A stretch of DNA of 20,632 nucleotides from an uncultured Christensenellaceae bacterium (GCA_934373295.1 CAKROK010000038.1:1-20632), one strand, 5' to 3'. Shown: positions 1-7,600, counted from the first letter of the stretch. Numbers and translations: made by a program. Notes: generated from the letters alone by a model not told the origin.

Positions 1-224
1 GCGGCAAAGGCAACTAAAAAAGTGCAAAAACTTATCAACTGATCGAAAGTCATTTGCAACACCTTCCTTTCATTGCCCCTAAAATTTAGAAGTAAAAAAT
101 GAAGAAAGGTTGACCGCCTACCGTGTTATTGGCAACGCCCAGTAAAGATGAAAAACATCAGTACCATTTATATAATACAACATCTTTAGCCGTGTTTCAA
201 CAGAAAAATGCGATAAAGCACAAA

Positions 225-248
225 ACCCGCCGAAATACTCCGACGGGT
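225..248 (-). terminator. Intrinsic terminator of the pyrR-uraA operon
   Basis: Read on the minus strand, an 8-9 bp GC-rich stem (ACCCGTCGG pairing with TCGGCGGGT through one G-U wobble) is followed by TTTT. It lies about 25 bases after the permease stop codon. The mispaired position pairs only when transcribed leftward, which fits termination of this operon. The remaining bases 1-224 show no convincing gene; a 62-codon plus-strand frame at 123-311 runs across the terminator and has no coding character. Confidence 0.8.
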
Positions 249-273
249 CTTTTGCATTATAATTTGAAAGGGA

Positions 274-1623
274 TTAATTTTCTTTTTTGTTCTTTCCTGC
301 GCCGAGGATGACATTCACGATTATGCCCAGTATGAGCGCGGTCGCGATGGAGGTAAAGGTGATGCTGCCGAAGTTTAAAGTCAGACCGCCTATGCCCGTT
401 ACGAGGATGGTCGCGACGACGAACAGATTTCTGTTGTCGTTAAGGTCGACGTCCTGTATCATCTTTAAGCCGCTTACAGAGATAAAGCCGTACAGCGCTA
501 TGCAGATACCGCCGATTATGCAGACCGGAATGGTGTTGACAAACGCGATGAAGGGGGTGAAGAACGCGAGCTCCATGCAGAGTATGGACGTGAGCATTAC
601 GGTGTATACGGAGGCGTCGCCCGTTATCGCAACGCAGCCGATGCACTCACCGTAGGTCGTGTTGGGGCAGCCGCCAAAGATCGAGCCCACGATGGAGCCA
701 ACGCCGTCACCTAAGAGCGTCTTGTCAAGGCCGGGATCCTTTACCAAGTCCTTGCCGATGATGGAGGAGAGGTTCTTGTGGTCCGCGATATGCTCAGCGA
801 AAACTACCAGTGCGACAGGCGCGAAGAGTACCGCTACCTGAGCGACGCCCGCCCAGCCGCCGACCTTCGTGAAGCCCTCGGTTATAGCGCCGACAAACGT
901 GAACTTGGGGAGATCAAACAGGCTGGTTATTTTAAAGGGAACGAAGTTATTTACGATGGGCGTGAAATCAATGACCTTTAAAGCATCGACGTTTGCCGCA
1001 TTGCCGATGAGGGTCAAAATCGTCGCGAGGATGTAGCCCGCCGCAATTCCTATTATAAAGGGAATGGCCTTCATGGTCTTATTGCCCTTTACGGATGCGA
1101 GGCAGGTCACTACGAACGCGAACACACCGCAGAGTATGGAGATAAGGCTATAGTCGCCCACTGCCGTGTTGTTTAAGTTATTTACCGCACTTGCGCAAAG
1201 GCTCAAACCTATGAGCGCTACCGTGGGTCCGATGATGACCTTGGGCATGAGCTTATCTACCCAGCCTGTGCCCGCCGCCTTAATGACGATCGCGATAACT
1301 ACGTAAACAGCTCCCGCGATTATAGCGCCTAATATGATGCCGCAATAGCCGAATACACATGCGCTCGCGAGGGGGCTGATAAATGCAAACGAGCTGCCTA
1401 AGAACACAGGGCTCTTCTTTCTCGTGAAGAGGATGTACACGAGCGTACCCGCGCCCGCGCCGAACAGCGCCGCCGCCTGGTTTAGTATCTCCTCACCGTA
1501 TGTGAGATTGACGAGCGTGGGGACGAGCAGCGTCGCGGCGATTATCGCTAAGAGCTGCTGGATGGCAAAGACGATGTTCTTTCTGAACGGCACTTTGTCG
1601 TCTACATTGTAGATCATGTTCAT
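274..1623 (-). CDS. uraA: Uracil/xanthine permease (nucleobase:cation symporter-2 family)
   Basis: A polytopic inner-membrane protein of 449 residues, the usual size for proton-coupled uracil or xanthine permeases. Most of its length is hydrophobic helices. It carries two family signatures: FAEH near residues 275-278 and GGCPNTTYGE near residues 317-326; their glutamates match the substrate-binding glutamates of UraA. I chose the ATG at 1623 because GGAGGT (1631-1636) lies 7 bases upstream; the earlier in-frame ATG at 1638 overlaps that ribosome binding site. It is the second gene after pyrR, 55 bases downstream. A 6-bp hairpin at 1666-1680 over the pyrR stop could reduce read-through or mark processing. 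Co-transcription with pyrR under attenuation argues for uracil rather than xanthine as substrate. The family is near certain; the exact substrate is inferred from context. Confidence 0.93.
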   Translation of the reverse strand: MNMIYNVDDKVPFRKNIVFAIQQLLAIIAATLLVPTLVNLTYGEEILNQAAALFGAGAGTLVYILFTRKKSPVFLGSSFAFISPLASACVFGYCGIILGAIIAGAVYVVIAIVIKAAGTGWVDKLMPKVIIGPTVALIGLSLCASAVNNLNNTAVGDYSLISILCGVFAFVVTCLASVKGNKTMKAIPFIIGIAAGYILATILTLIGNAANVDALKVIDFTPIVNNFVPFKITSLFDLPKFTFVGAITEGFTKVGGWAGVAQVAVLFAPVALVVFAEHIADHKNLSSIIGKDLVKDPGLDKTLLGDGVGSIVGSIFGGCPNTTYGECIGCVAITGDASVYTVMLTSILCMELAFFTPFIAFVNTIPVCIIGGICIALYGFISVSGLKMIQDVDLNDNRNLFVVATILVTGIGGLTLNFGSITFTSIATALILGIIVNVILGAGKNKKEN

Positions 1624-1678
1624 TTTTTGTACCTCCATAACCTTATAAAAAATTTCGTATCAGAAAACGCACATTGCG

Positions 1679-2221
1679 TTATGCCTGCTTATCGCATATC
1701 ACCACAGAGGTGACCTCATCAAACGGCGGGAGCATCACGCTCACCATCTCATCACCGGAGGTGGGTATGCTCTTTCCCACAAAGTCCGCGCGGAAGGGCA
1801 GCTCCCTATGCCCGCGGTCTATCAGCACCGCAAGCTCTATCTTCTTCGGCCGTCCGAGGGAGAATATCGCCTCTATCGCAGCGCGGCACGTCCTGCCCGT
1901 ATACAGCACGTCATCCACTATTATCACTTTTTTACCTATTATAGAAAAGGGAAGCTCCGCCTTTTTCACGACGGGTGAATCGGATATCTTTGAAAGATCG
2001 TCGCGGTAAAAGCTGATGTCGAGATCGCCGCAGGGGACTTCGACCCCCTCTATATCGCGTATATTCTGCGCAATGCGCTGGGCGATGACCTCCCCGCGCC
2101 GGCGTATGCCCACGAGGCAGATATCCTGCGCACCCTTGTTGCGCTCGAGAATTTCATGCGCAATGCGGATAAGCGCGCGCCTTACGCCGCCTTCGTCCAT
2201 GAGCTGTGCCTTGATCCTCAT
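1679..2221 (-). CDS. pyrR: Bifunctional pyr operon regulator / uracil phosphoribosyltransferase PyrR
   Basis: PyrR binds pyr mRNA leaders when UMP is abundant and promotes termination; it also has uracil phosphoribosyltransferase activity. The 180-residue length matches the family. The PRPP-binding loop is IIVDDVLYTGRT (residues 100-111), and the conserved LIDRGHRELPF follows near 133-143. The ATG at 2221 is preceded by AAAGGGG at good spacing; starting further upstream would add 16 residues that run into the leader attenuator. It is the first gene of a pyrR-uraA operon and is itself controlled by the leader at 2222-2340, so autoregulation is expected. The layout resembles the start of the Bacillus pyr operon, but no biosynthetic pyr genes follow here. 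Confidence 0.95.
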   Translation of the reverse strand: MRIKAQLMDEGGVRRALIRIAHEILERNKGAQDICLVGIRRRGEVIAQRIAQNIRDIEGVEVPCGDLDISFYRDDLSKISDSPVVKKAELPFSIIGKKVIIVDDVLYTGRTCRAAIEAIFSLGRPKKIELAVLIDRGHRELPFRADFVGKSIPTSGDEMVSVMLPPFDEVTSVVICDKQA

Positions 2222-2340
2222 AATACGCCCCTTTCTTACATAAAAAATGCCTTGCCGAATGCACGACAAGACATGGTTATAGTCATATTAAATGATAAAC
2301 TCTTGTCGGCATCTCTGTACCGTACTTAAAGACCTTATAT
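2222..2340 (-). promoter_or_regulatory. PyrR-responsive leader: binding loop, antiterminator and attenuator
   Basis: Three mutually exclusive pairings can be drawn on the minus strand. A hairpin at 2322-2307 has stem CGGTA/TGCCG and hexaloop CAGAGA, the hallmark of a PyrR binding loop, with purine-rich unpaired bases below it and a CUUU/AGAG lower stem. An intrinsic terminator at 2270-2251 has stem CTTGTCG/CGGCAAG and a T-run at about 2248-2243. An antiterminator pairs CGACAAG (2308-2302) with CTTGTCG (2270-2264). Bases 2308-2307 belong to both the binding loop and the antiterminator, so PyrR binding should release the terminator. This follows the established Bacillus pyr attenuation scheme; the regulatory outcome here is inferred. 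Confidence 0.87.
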
Positions 2341-2369
2341 ATTTTATCATCGTATGCAGTTTTTGTCAA
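2341..2369 (-). promoter_or_regulatory. Sigma-A promoter of pyrR-uraA
   Basis: On the minus strand TTGACA (2369-2364) and TAAAAT (2346-2341) are separated by 17 bases, a near-perfect housekeeping promoter just upstream of the PyrR leader. Bases 2370-2527, between this promoter and the HU gene, contain only a widely spaced 8-base inverted repeat (ATTTCACC near 2422, GGTGAAAT near 2479) whose role I cannot tell. Confidence 0.88.
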
Positions 2370-2527
2370 TGAGATTTTTTAAGCCGCTATCATTTTATGG
2401 CGCAAAGCACCTATAACAATAATTTCACCTTGCTTAATAAACCACGTTTTTTCGTCACTTTTTATACAATAACCGCACGGTGAAATCGTCGTTCCCCGCC
2501 TGCATATCCATCGTATAAGAAGCGCGT

Positions 2528-2806
2528 TTACTGTTCGTTGATCCTTGACTTTAAAATCTTTCCCGCTTTAAAGGTGGGCAGCTTAGCCTCACTTATGTTC
2601 ATTTCCTTGCCCGTGCGCGGGTTTATAGAGGTCCTTGCCTGACGCTCGCGGACGTTAAAGCATCCAAATCCGGCGATATTCACCTTTTCTCCCTCTGCAA
2701 GAGTATCCGTAATTTCCTCAAAAAAGCCGTCAACGACCTGTTCGACTATACTATGCTTTATCTTCAGCTTTTGCGCCGTCTTTTTTATGATGTCTGCCTT
2801 ATTCAT
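2528..2806 (-). CDS. hup: HU family DNA-binding protein
   Basis: A 92-residue nucleoid protein that bends DNA as a dimer. It begins MNKADIIKK, contains GFGCFNVRERQART in the beta-arm region and the family signature around NPRTGKEM, and ends in a C-terminal helix, all at the usual HU length. The start at 2806 is preferred because GGAG lies 9 bases upstream; the earlier ATG at 2812 is too close to that site, and a TTG at 2821 overlaps it. The gene is monocistronic, with its own promoter. A cysteine replaces the common residue in the GFG-x-F segment; I attach no meaning to it. HU is a better fit than IHF because there is a single gene and the taxon appears Gram-positive. Confidence 0.95.
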   Translation of the reverse strand: MNKADIIKKTAQKLKIKHSIVEQVVDGFFEEITDTLAEGEKVNIAGFGCFNVRERQARTSINPRTGKEMNISEAKLPTFKAGKILKSRINEQ

Positions 2807-2884
2807 GCTCATAGTCTCCAATTGCTCTCTCTTTTTCTTTTTATAAAATCGCCGTTTTTGGCGGGTTTGACCTTTATTGACATT

Positions 2885-2913
2885 ATTTTATCACACCATG
2901 TCGAACAAATCAA
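2885..2913 (-). promoter_or_regulatory. Promoter of the HU gene
   Basis: On the minus strand TTGATT (2913-2908) and TAAAAT (2890-2885) are 17 bases apart, about 80 bases before the HU start. A short CGCC/GGCG hairpin lies in the untranslated leader near 2850-2865; it is too weak to call a terminator. Confidence 0.75.
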
Positions 2914-3145
2914 TATTTTCTCGTAAAAAGTATTATAATCATTCGGATTTTTATGCTCTGCTGCCCTCGCGCACCGCTTTGATAAAATTTTACCAAGCAT
3001 ATTCATTCGGCATAACCCCACTATTCACGCGCTTTTTTAACCTTTTAAAAATACTGCGGCGTTTAAAAGGCAAATCGCATTTCTCTCTCCATACCGGCAT
3101 TTGTTTCTGCAATGTAAACAATTTTTAAACAGAACCGCATCTTTA

Positions 3146-3174
3146 TTTTCATCACCATTAATTTTTGATATACT
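3146..3174 (+). promoter_or_regulatory. Probable promoter of the lipoprotein gene
   Basis: TATACT (3169-3174) is preceded at 17 bases by TTTTCA (3146-3151). The -10 element is good and the -35 is weak. It lies 25 bases before the start codon of the lipoprotein. Confidence 0.55.
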
Positions 3175-3199
3175 ACTCTTAAATAAAGGAGGTATGCCC

Positions 3200-3988
3200 A
3201 TGAAACTCAGGAAAATCATCGTTTTGCTCGTATTTACTGCCCTGTTTTTTGCAACATGTGCCTGCTCGGCTCAGCAGGCGGCGCAAAACACAGCTCCCAA
3301 ACCGACCACTGTCGTCGCCCCCGAAAGCACGGACGAAACGCAAAAGGACGCATTAGTCCCGATGGCGAACCTCTCCGCGCACGGAAAGGCGTTTTATGAC
3401 GCGCAGTACGCGGATATAAAGGCGACTTTTGAAAGCGACGAGGTCGCCGACCACACGTATACCCTGCTATATAGCGACGAAAAGACCACGCTCATCTCCG
3501 CCGAAAGCGGCATCTGCATAATTCATCACGGCGAAAAGGGCGATGAGTTAGGATATTTTGACAAGGTCCTGCGCGTTGTCTATGATCCCGTCTGCATTGC
3601 GAGCGGGGATGGAAAATATCTGGCGTTATCCTGCGTGAGCGGCGCCTATCTCATTGATATTGACAACAACACGCTGAGCGAGATATACATGACGGATAGC
3701 AAAGTAACCCCTGACAGTCTGCAAAAGAGCATCCTCATGCCCTATCCCAACGTTTTGGGCTGGAATGATGATATGCTTTTGATAGATTATCCGTTCGAAA
3801 GCTCAGCTGAGCATACCCCAGACGCCCCAGCGCACTGTTACTTCTCGATAGACGCCGAAACTGGCGAAGCAACCGAGCTTTTAGAAGAACCGACGGACAT
3901 CGAAGCTGCACCGCAATACGACAAAAAGACTGCTAACGGAATAATATCGAAGTACTTCAAGCTGTTTGAGGAAAATTTAAGCGAGTGA
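3200..3988 (+). CDS. Putative lipoprotein of unknown function
   Basis: A predicted exported protein of 262 residues. The N-terminus has a basic start (MKLRKI), a hydrophobic stretch and cysteines in CACS near residues 18-20; either could be the lipidated cysteine, although the lipobox is not typical. A Thr/Pro/Gln-rich linker follows, typical of a tether leaving the membrane. The mature part contains short hydrophobic strands alternating with glycine turns (for example GDGKYLALSCVSGAYLIDIDNNTL), suggestive of a beta-propeller-like or WD-type fold, but I do not recognise a family. The ATG at 3200 sits 6 bases after AAAGGAGGT; the ATG at 3194 directly abuts that site. No neighbour on the same strand suggests a function. 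No terminator hairpin with a T-run follows, only the palindromic island starting near 4015. Confidence 0.78.
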   Translation: MKLRKIIVLLVFTALFFATCACSAQQAAQNTAPKPTTVVAPESTDETQKDALVPMANLSAHGKAFYDAQYADIKATFESDEVADHTYTLLYSDEKTTLISAESGICIIHHGEKGDELGYFDKVLRVVYDPVCIASGDGKYLALSCVSGAYLIDIDNNTLSEIYMTDSKVTPDSLQKSILMPYPNVLGWNDDMLLIDYPFESSAEHTPDAPAHCYFSIDAETGEATELLEEPTDIEAAPQYDKKTANGIISKYFKLFEENLSE

Positions 3989-4076
3989 ACGAGGGTTTTT
4001 AATAAGGTATCGCATTCGGCTCGGCTATTCGCCGAACACGATGGATTATACGCAAGTCATACGCCTTGCTATTCGA

Positions 4077-4256
4077 TTAAAAAGCGAGCTTGCCGACGAG
4101 GCGCGGCGCAGCTTTCAAGCGCGAAACGGCATCCGCCGTTTCGCGCTTGAAAGTGGCCGCCCCCGCCCCGAACGGGGCGGGGGCGGGCTTAGTTTTTGCG
4201 GCCGAAGGCCGCAAAAACCTGCGCCGCGCGCGTGCGTATGAGATTAAGCTTTTTAA
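4077..4256 (+). repeat. Nested palindromic island (three long hairpins enclosed by two outer stems)
   Basis: The 180 bases contain three consecutive, essentially perfect hairpins: 4112-4153 (19-bp arms, loop ATCC), 4157-4186 (14-bp arms, nearly pure G/C) and 4192-4218 (12-bp arms, loop GAA). Outside them GCGCGGCGCAG (4101-4111) pairs with CTGCGCCGCGC (4219-4229). Outside that TTAAAAAGC (4077-4085) pairs with GCTTTTTAA (4248-4256). As RNA or single-stranded DNA this would fold into a closed multi-branched structure. A further hairpin with 6-bp arms lies just upstream at 4015-4036. Frames through the region are low-complexity and mirrored on both strands, so I do not treat them as coding. Strand is arbitrary. 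Confidence 0.85.
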
Positions 4257-4328
4257 CTTCAGCGGGGTCGCATATCGACGTGGGATTATAATGGAGCTTT
4301 GCGAAGCAAAGCAACCTTTGACTTCAAT
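4248..4328 (+). repeat. Conserved boundary sequence of the palindromic repeat, with a GAA-loop hairpin
   Basis: The right edge of the palindromic island reads GCTTTTTAACTTCAGCGGGG and then, about 30 bases on, GCTTTGC-GAA-GCAAAGC (hairpin 4296-4312) followed by AACC and TTTGACTTCA. Both blocks recur on the opposite strand at 6041-6072, after the vanZ terminator. This suggests a dispersed repeat rather than unique sequence. Bases 4329-4431 show no gene. Confidence 0.65.
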
Positions 4329-4431
4329 TTGCGCAGATATTCGCTCTTTTAAAATAAATCGCACTGACAACCCGCCGCCGCATTATGCGCCCACACACTC
4401 TTGGCACTTTCGCCTGACAAAAAGAGGATTT

Positions 4432-4460
4432 TTGACGAAAGGCGTCGAAATAGATATAGA
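4432..4460 (+). promoter_or_regulatory. Probable promoter of malQ
   Basis: TTGACG (4432-4437) and TATAGA (4455-4460) are 17 bases apart and lie about 35 bases before the malQ start. I see no catabolite-response operator. Confidence 0.6.
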
Positions 4461-4494
4461 TTTAAATTTGCAATACGCAAAGGAGCATATTAAA

Positions 4495-5952
4495 ATGAAA
4501 CGTTCTTCAGGCATTCTGCTCCCGTTGTTCTCGCTGCCCTCGCCCTACGGCATAGGCACGATAGCCTCGGCAAAGAGCTTTTTAAACTACCTCTCCGCCT
4601 GTAATCAAAAATACTGGCAGATTCTCCCCCTCGGTCCGACGGGGTGTTCAAACTCGCCCTATCAGACGTACTCCGCGTTCGCCTGTGACCCCATATACAT
4701 CGACCCGGGCGAGCTTCTAAAGGCGGGGCTGATCTCCCCCGATGAGGAGGCCGCCGCGCACCTGCCCGAGACTAAAAAGGTGGATTACGCCGCTGTCAGA
4801 GCATCGCGCGATCAGCTTTTCAGGCTCGCGTATTCGAGATGCGATAAATCAGAAGTGACGAAATTCTTAAAGAAAGAGCCGGAATTAAACGACTATTGCC
4901 TGTTCATGGCGATAAAGGACAGCTTAGGCGGCGCGCCGCTCAGCGAATGGCCGGAGGATATCCGCCTGCGCGAAAGCTCGGCACTGCTGCACTATTCTCA
5001 AAATCTGCATGAGGACATGCTGTATCATGGCTTCTTGCAGCTCGAGTTCCGCAGGCAATGGGCGGATATGCGCCAAATCGCGGATTCTCTCGGCATAGGC
5101 ATAATAGGCGATATCCCCATGTACGTCTCCGCGGATTCCGCTGATTTTTGGAGCCATCCCTCGCTGTTCATGACGGATGAAAAGGGCGACCCCACGGACG
5201 TCGCGGGCGTCCCCCCGGATTATTTCTCCGAAAGCGGTCAGCTTTGGGGAAATCCGCTTTACGACTATGCCGCGATGAAAAAGGACGGCTACAAGTGGTG
5301 GAAAAAGCGCGTCCGTCATGAGCTTGAATTCTGTGACATTTTGCGCATAGACCACTTCCGCGGCTTCAGCGAGTTTTGGGCAGTTCCCGCGGGTGAGGAG
5401 GACGCCTCCAACGGCCGGTGGATAAAGGGTCCGGGCATGAAGCTCGTCTCCGCGATAATGAGCGCGGGCGGCAAGGACTGCTTTATCGCAGAGGATCTCG
5501 GAATACTCTCGGACGACGCGCGCGCACTCATCGAAAAGAGCGGACTTCCGGGCATGAAGATACTCGAGTTTGCATTCGATACGCTCGCCCCCTCCGACTA
5601 TCAGCCGCACCGCTATCCCACAAACTGCGTCGCATACACGGGCACGCATGACAACAACACGTCCATGGGCTGGATGGGTGAGATAAGCGAGTCCGTGCGC
5701 CGCTACGCCGTGAAATATCTCGCGCTCAACGCGGACGAGGGCTGGCATATCGGTATGATACGCGCGCTCTACGCCTCTAACGCACAGCTCGTCATCATCC
5801 CCTTGCAGGATTACATCGGCATGGACAGTGACGGCCGCATAAACACCCCCTCCACCGTGGAGGGCAACTGGCTGCTGCGCATCCCCGGGGAGCTTCTCTC
5901 CGAAAAGCTCGCGCAGACCGCAAGCGCGCTCGTGAAGATGTACGAAAGGTAA
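4495..5952 (+). CDS. malQ: 4-alpha-glucanotransferase (amylomaltase)
   Basis: A cytosolic GH77 enzyme that transfers 1,4-alpha-glucan segments between maltodextrins, releasing glucose, in maltodextrin or glycogen use. At 485 residues it matches the compact bacterial amylomaltases. The opening SGILLPLFSLPSPYGIG and QILPLGPTG are typical of the family. The catalytic set is present: nucleophile D286 in LRIDHFRG, acid/base E333 in IAEDLG and D386 in TGTHDN. The 250s-type signature GVPPDYFSESGQLWGNPLY is also intact. The reading frame is open far upstream to 4090, but that part runs through the palindromic island. The ATG at 4495 has AAAGGAG 9 bases upstream and starts the recognisable domain. It is transcribed alone, with its own terminator. 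No other maltose or glycogen gene is in the window. Confidence 0.96.
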   Translation: MKRSSGILLPLFSLPSPYGIGTIASAKSFLNYLSACNQKYWQILPLGPTGCSNSPYQTYSAFACDPIYIDPGELLKAGLISPDEEAAAHLPETKKVDYAAVRASRDQLFRLAYSRCDKSEVTKFLKKEPELNDYCLFMAIKDSLGGAPLSEWPEDIRLRESSALLHYSQNLHEDMLYHGFLQLEFRRQWADMRQIADSLGIGIIGDIPMYVSADSADFWSHPSLFMTDEKGDPTDVAGVPPDYFSESGQLWGNPLYDYAAMKKDGYKWWKKRVRHELEFCDILRIDHFRGFSEFWAVPAGEEDASNGRWIKGPGMKLVSAIMSAGGKDCFIAEDLGILSDDARALIEKSGLPGMKILEFAFDTLAPSDYQPHRYPTNCVAYTGTHDNNTSMGWMGEISESVRRYAVKYLALNADEGWHIGMIRALYASNAQLVIIPLQDYIGMDSDGRINTPSTVEGNWLLRIPGELLSEKLAQTASALVKMYER

Positions 5953-5996
5953 CCGACCATCATATATCATTATATATTATATAATGTAGAAAAGCT

Positions 5997-6033
5997 CGAC
6001 GGACAGATGAAAATACTCTGCCCGTCGTTTTTT
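5997..6033 (+). terminator. Intrinsic terminator of malQ
   Basis: CGACGG-A-CAGA pairs with TCTG-C-CCGTCG (one A-C mismatch, 9-base loop), followed by six T residues at 6028-6033. It starts 45 bases after the malQ stop. Confidence 0.87.
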
Positions 6034-6040
6034 GTTAATT

Positions 6041-6072
6041 AGGTTGCTTTGCCACTCCGCTGAAGTCAAAAA
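6041..6072 (-). repeat. Second copy of the palindromic-repeat boundary sequence
   Basis: Read on the minus strand directly after the vanZ terminator stem, this is CTTTTTGACTTCAGCGGAGT followed by GGCAAAGCAACC. It matches the plus-strand block at 4249-4268 at 18 of 20 positions, and GCAAAGCAACC occurs at 4306-4316. In this copy the 30-base middle section is absent. The two copies are in opposite orientation and flank malQ. Confidence 0.65.
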
Positions 6073-6109
6073 GTTTCATCACGCCCGCCGAAGGCGGGCG
6101 AGATGAAAC
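6068..6109 (-). terminator. Long terminator hairpin of the vanZ-family gene
   Basis: The plus strand reads GTTTCATC-A-CGCCCGCC-GAA-GGCGGGCG-A-GATGAAAC (6073-6109), 16 paired bases with one A-A mismatch. On the minus strand the loop becomes TTC inside C(UUCG)G, a very stable tetraloop, and the stem is followed by TTTTT (6072-6068). It therefore works as an intrinsic terminator for the leftward gene, 15 bases after its stop. In the rightward direction it lacks a T-run. Confidence 0.85.
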
Positions 6110-6123
6110 ACCCTTACCTTAGC

Positions 6124-7542
6124 CTACTTCACCGCCTCTATCACCATCCAACCCCGCGCACTGTCCGGCTCGTCGTATTCATCCTCATGCGCGAAAAACT
6201 CGCCGTTCAGATTCCATGCGGGCAGCTTGTACCGCCCGTCTGATGAGTCCGCATAGGTCAGCTCCACCCCGTCCGCCGCAAAGCGCTTGTCCAAAATCTG
6301 CTCGCTTTTGTATTTTATCTCGCATCTTCCCGTCAGTCCCAGCCTGCGCACCGCCTGCTCGGGCGTCATCAGCTCAACGCGCTTATAGACCTCATAACAC
6401 TCGTTTTTTATTGAAATGCTCCACACGCCGTCTTTATCGACGTTCGCCATGTATAAATGCTCGTTCAATCCGTCCTTTGAGGTAAATTCAACAGCTTTTC
6501 CCATCCTTATGCAGTCGTTTGAGGAGCTTCGGCCTTCTGCATAATCATCATCAACGCCGCTCACCTGCGCATCGCCGTCCCACAAATCGTATTTATCAAA
6601 AAAATTCCGTGCATATCTTTCCGCAGTTTTATCGTCGATATCTGCCCCTTGCCCGACTGGCTGTCTCAACTGCACACGGCAAAAATCCTCCGATTTATAC
6701 TGCATTATTTTCATCTCCCCCGCCTGCGCATAAAATTCATTCTCATTCTCCGAAATATCTGCGGATATGCCTAAAATATTCATGAGTTTTTCAAGCTGCA
6801 AACGCGGCTGATATGCAGCCTTTTCATATATATCCGTCTCCGCAGGCGTCGTATCGGCATCTATTTCGATATCGCGCGGCACGCTCAGCTGATAGTTGAG
6901 TGCATATTCGAACTCACTGTTTCCGGCGACGATGTTGTATCCGAGCAAAAACAGCGGAATTATGAGCAGTACCGCGATGCAGAATACCCTCGTCACCGCT
7001 TGCTGTCTGCGTCCGCCTATCCATATGCAAATCGCATAAACGCTGTAGCCGATGGCCCCGCCCAGCGTGTTTAAAATTATATCGTCGATGTCGAACGCCC
7101 TGCCGGGGAGGAAAATCTGTATGCATTCTATCGTGAGCGTCGCGAGAAAAGATATCAGCGCCGCACTGTGCAGGCTGTTTATCCGCTTGAAAACGCAGGG
7201 CAGAAGTATTCCCAGCGGCATGAACATTATAATATTGAGTATTATCAGATATTTCGCCGTTTTGAATCCGCTCATGAGCGCGGAAATGACGCTGAATAGC
7301 GGGTAAAAGTTCGCGTCCGCGTATCGGCTGTAAGCCGTGTCCTGCGCCCTTAATGTTATCATGAGCACGCAGAGGCAGTACGTCAAAAACACATATCGCA
7401 ATATGTGCGTTTTCATGGGCGCGGCGAGCTTTTTTCGCGTCAACAGGGCAAACGCCGCATAGATCACCGCGGACGCCGCCAGACCGACCGCCCCCGTCTT
7501 TATCATCGCGGACGCAATGCCGTAAAAGCTGTTTAAATACAT
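6124..7542 (-). CDS. VanZ-domain membrane protein with long C-terminal extracytoplasmic region
   Basis: A 472-residue protein in two parts. Residues 1 to about 210 hold roughly six hydrophobic segments, with features of the VanZ family: the TLRAQ and NFYPLFSVI region, NIIMFMPLGILLPCVFKRINS, and TIECIQIFLPGRAFDIDDIILNTLGGAIGY near residues 140-165. The last 260 residues are hydrophilic and acidic, and are not part of the minimal VanZ domain. They may contain two related halves with PEQAVRRLGL-type and ERYARNFFDKY-type motifs, reminiscent of PepSY-like or envelope sensor domains, but I cannot assign a family. VanZ itself is linked to teicoplanin resistance by an unknown mechanism; most chromosomal homologues are of unknown function. 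The ATG at 7542 has AAAGGGGGTG 6 bases upstream. It is transcribed alone and converges on malQ. Confidence 0.82.
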   Translation of the reverse strand: MYLNSFYGIASAMIKTGAVGLAASAVIYAAFALLTRKKLAAPMKTHILRYVFLTYCLCVLMITLRAQDTAYSRYADANFYPLFSVISALMSGFKTAKYLIILNIIMFMPLGILLPCVFKRINSLHSAALISFLATLTIECIQIFLPGRAFDIDDIILNTLGGAIGYSVYAICIWIGGRRQQAVTRVFCIAVLLIIPLFLLGYNIVAGNSEFEYALNYQLSVPRDIEIDADTTPAETDIYEKAAYQPRLQLEKLMNILGISADISENENEFYAQAGEMKIMQYKSEDFCRVQLRQPVGQGADIDDKTAERYARNFFDKYDLWDGDAQVSGVDDDYAEGRSSSNDCIRMGKAVEFTSKDGLNEHLYMANVDKDGVWSISIKNECYEVYKRVELMTPEQAVRRLGLTGRCEIKYKSEQILDKRFAADGVELTYADSSDGRYKLPAWNLNGEFFAHEDEYDEPDSARGWMVIEAVK

Positions 7543-7568
7543 GGTTTCACCCCCTTTTTCATATTTTT

Positions 7569-7600
7569 ATTTTACCAAAAACATTCGGATGTTTTGTAAA
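7569..7600 (-). promoter_or_regulatory. Possible long-spacer promoter of the vanZ-family gene with internal dyad
   Basis: On the minus strand TTTACA (7600-7595) and TAAAAT (7574-7569) are separated by 20 bases, too long for a normal sigma-A promoter. The spacer contains a perfect dyad, AAAACAT-CCGA-ATGTTTT (7595-7578). A long spacer with a central dyad is the arrangement used by MerR-family activators. The interpretation is an inference; no MerR gene is nearby. Confidence 0.35.

Noticed and set aside
1666..1680. A second PyrR attenuator between pyrR and uraA
   Set aside because: Only a 6-bp hairpin with a broken T-run is present; there is no CAGAGA hexaloop or antiterminator partner.
4090..4494. 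A 135-residue N-terminal extension of malQ
   Set aside because: It would run through the palindromic island and is unlike any GH77 N-terminus; the ATG at 4495 has a proper ribosome binding site.
4924..5970. A 348-codon open frame antisense to malQ
   Set aside because: It lies wholly opposite a well-supported GH77 gene with intact catalytic residues; the frame is Arg/Ala/His-rich as expected for an antisense shadow and has no ribosome binding site.
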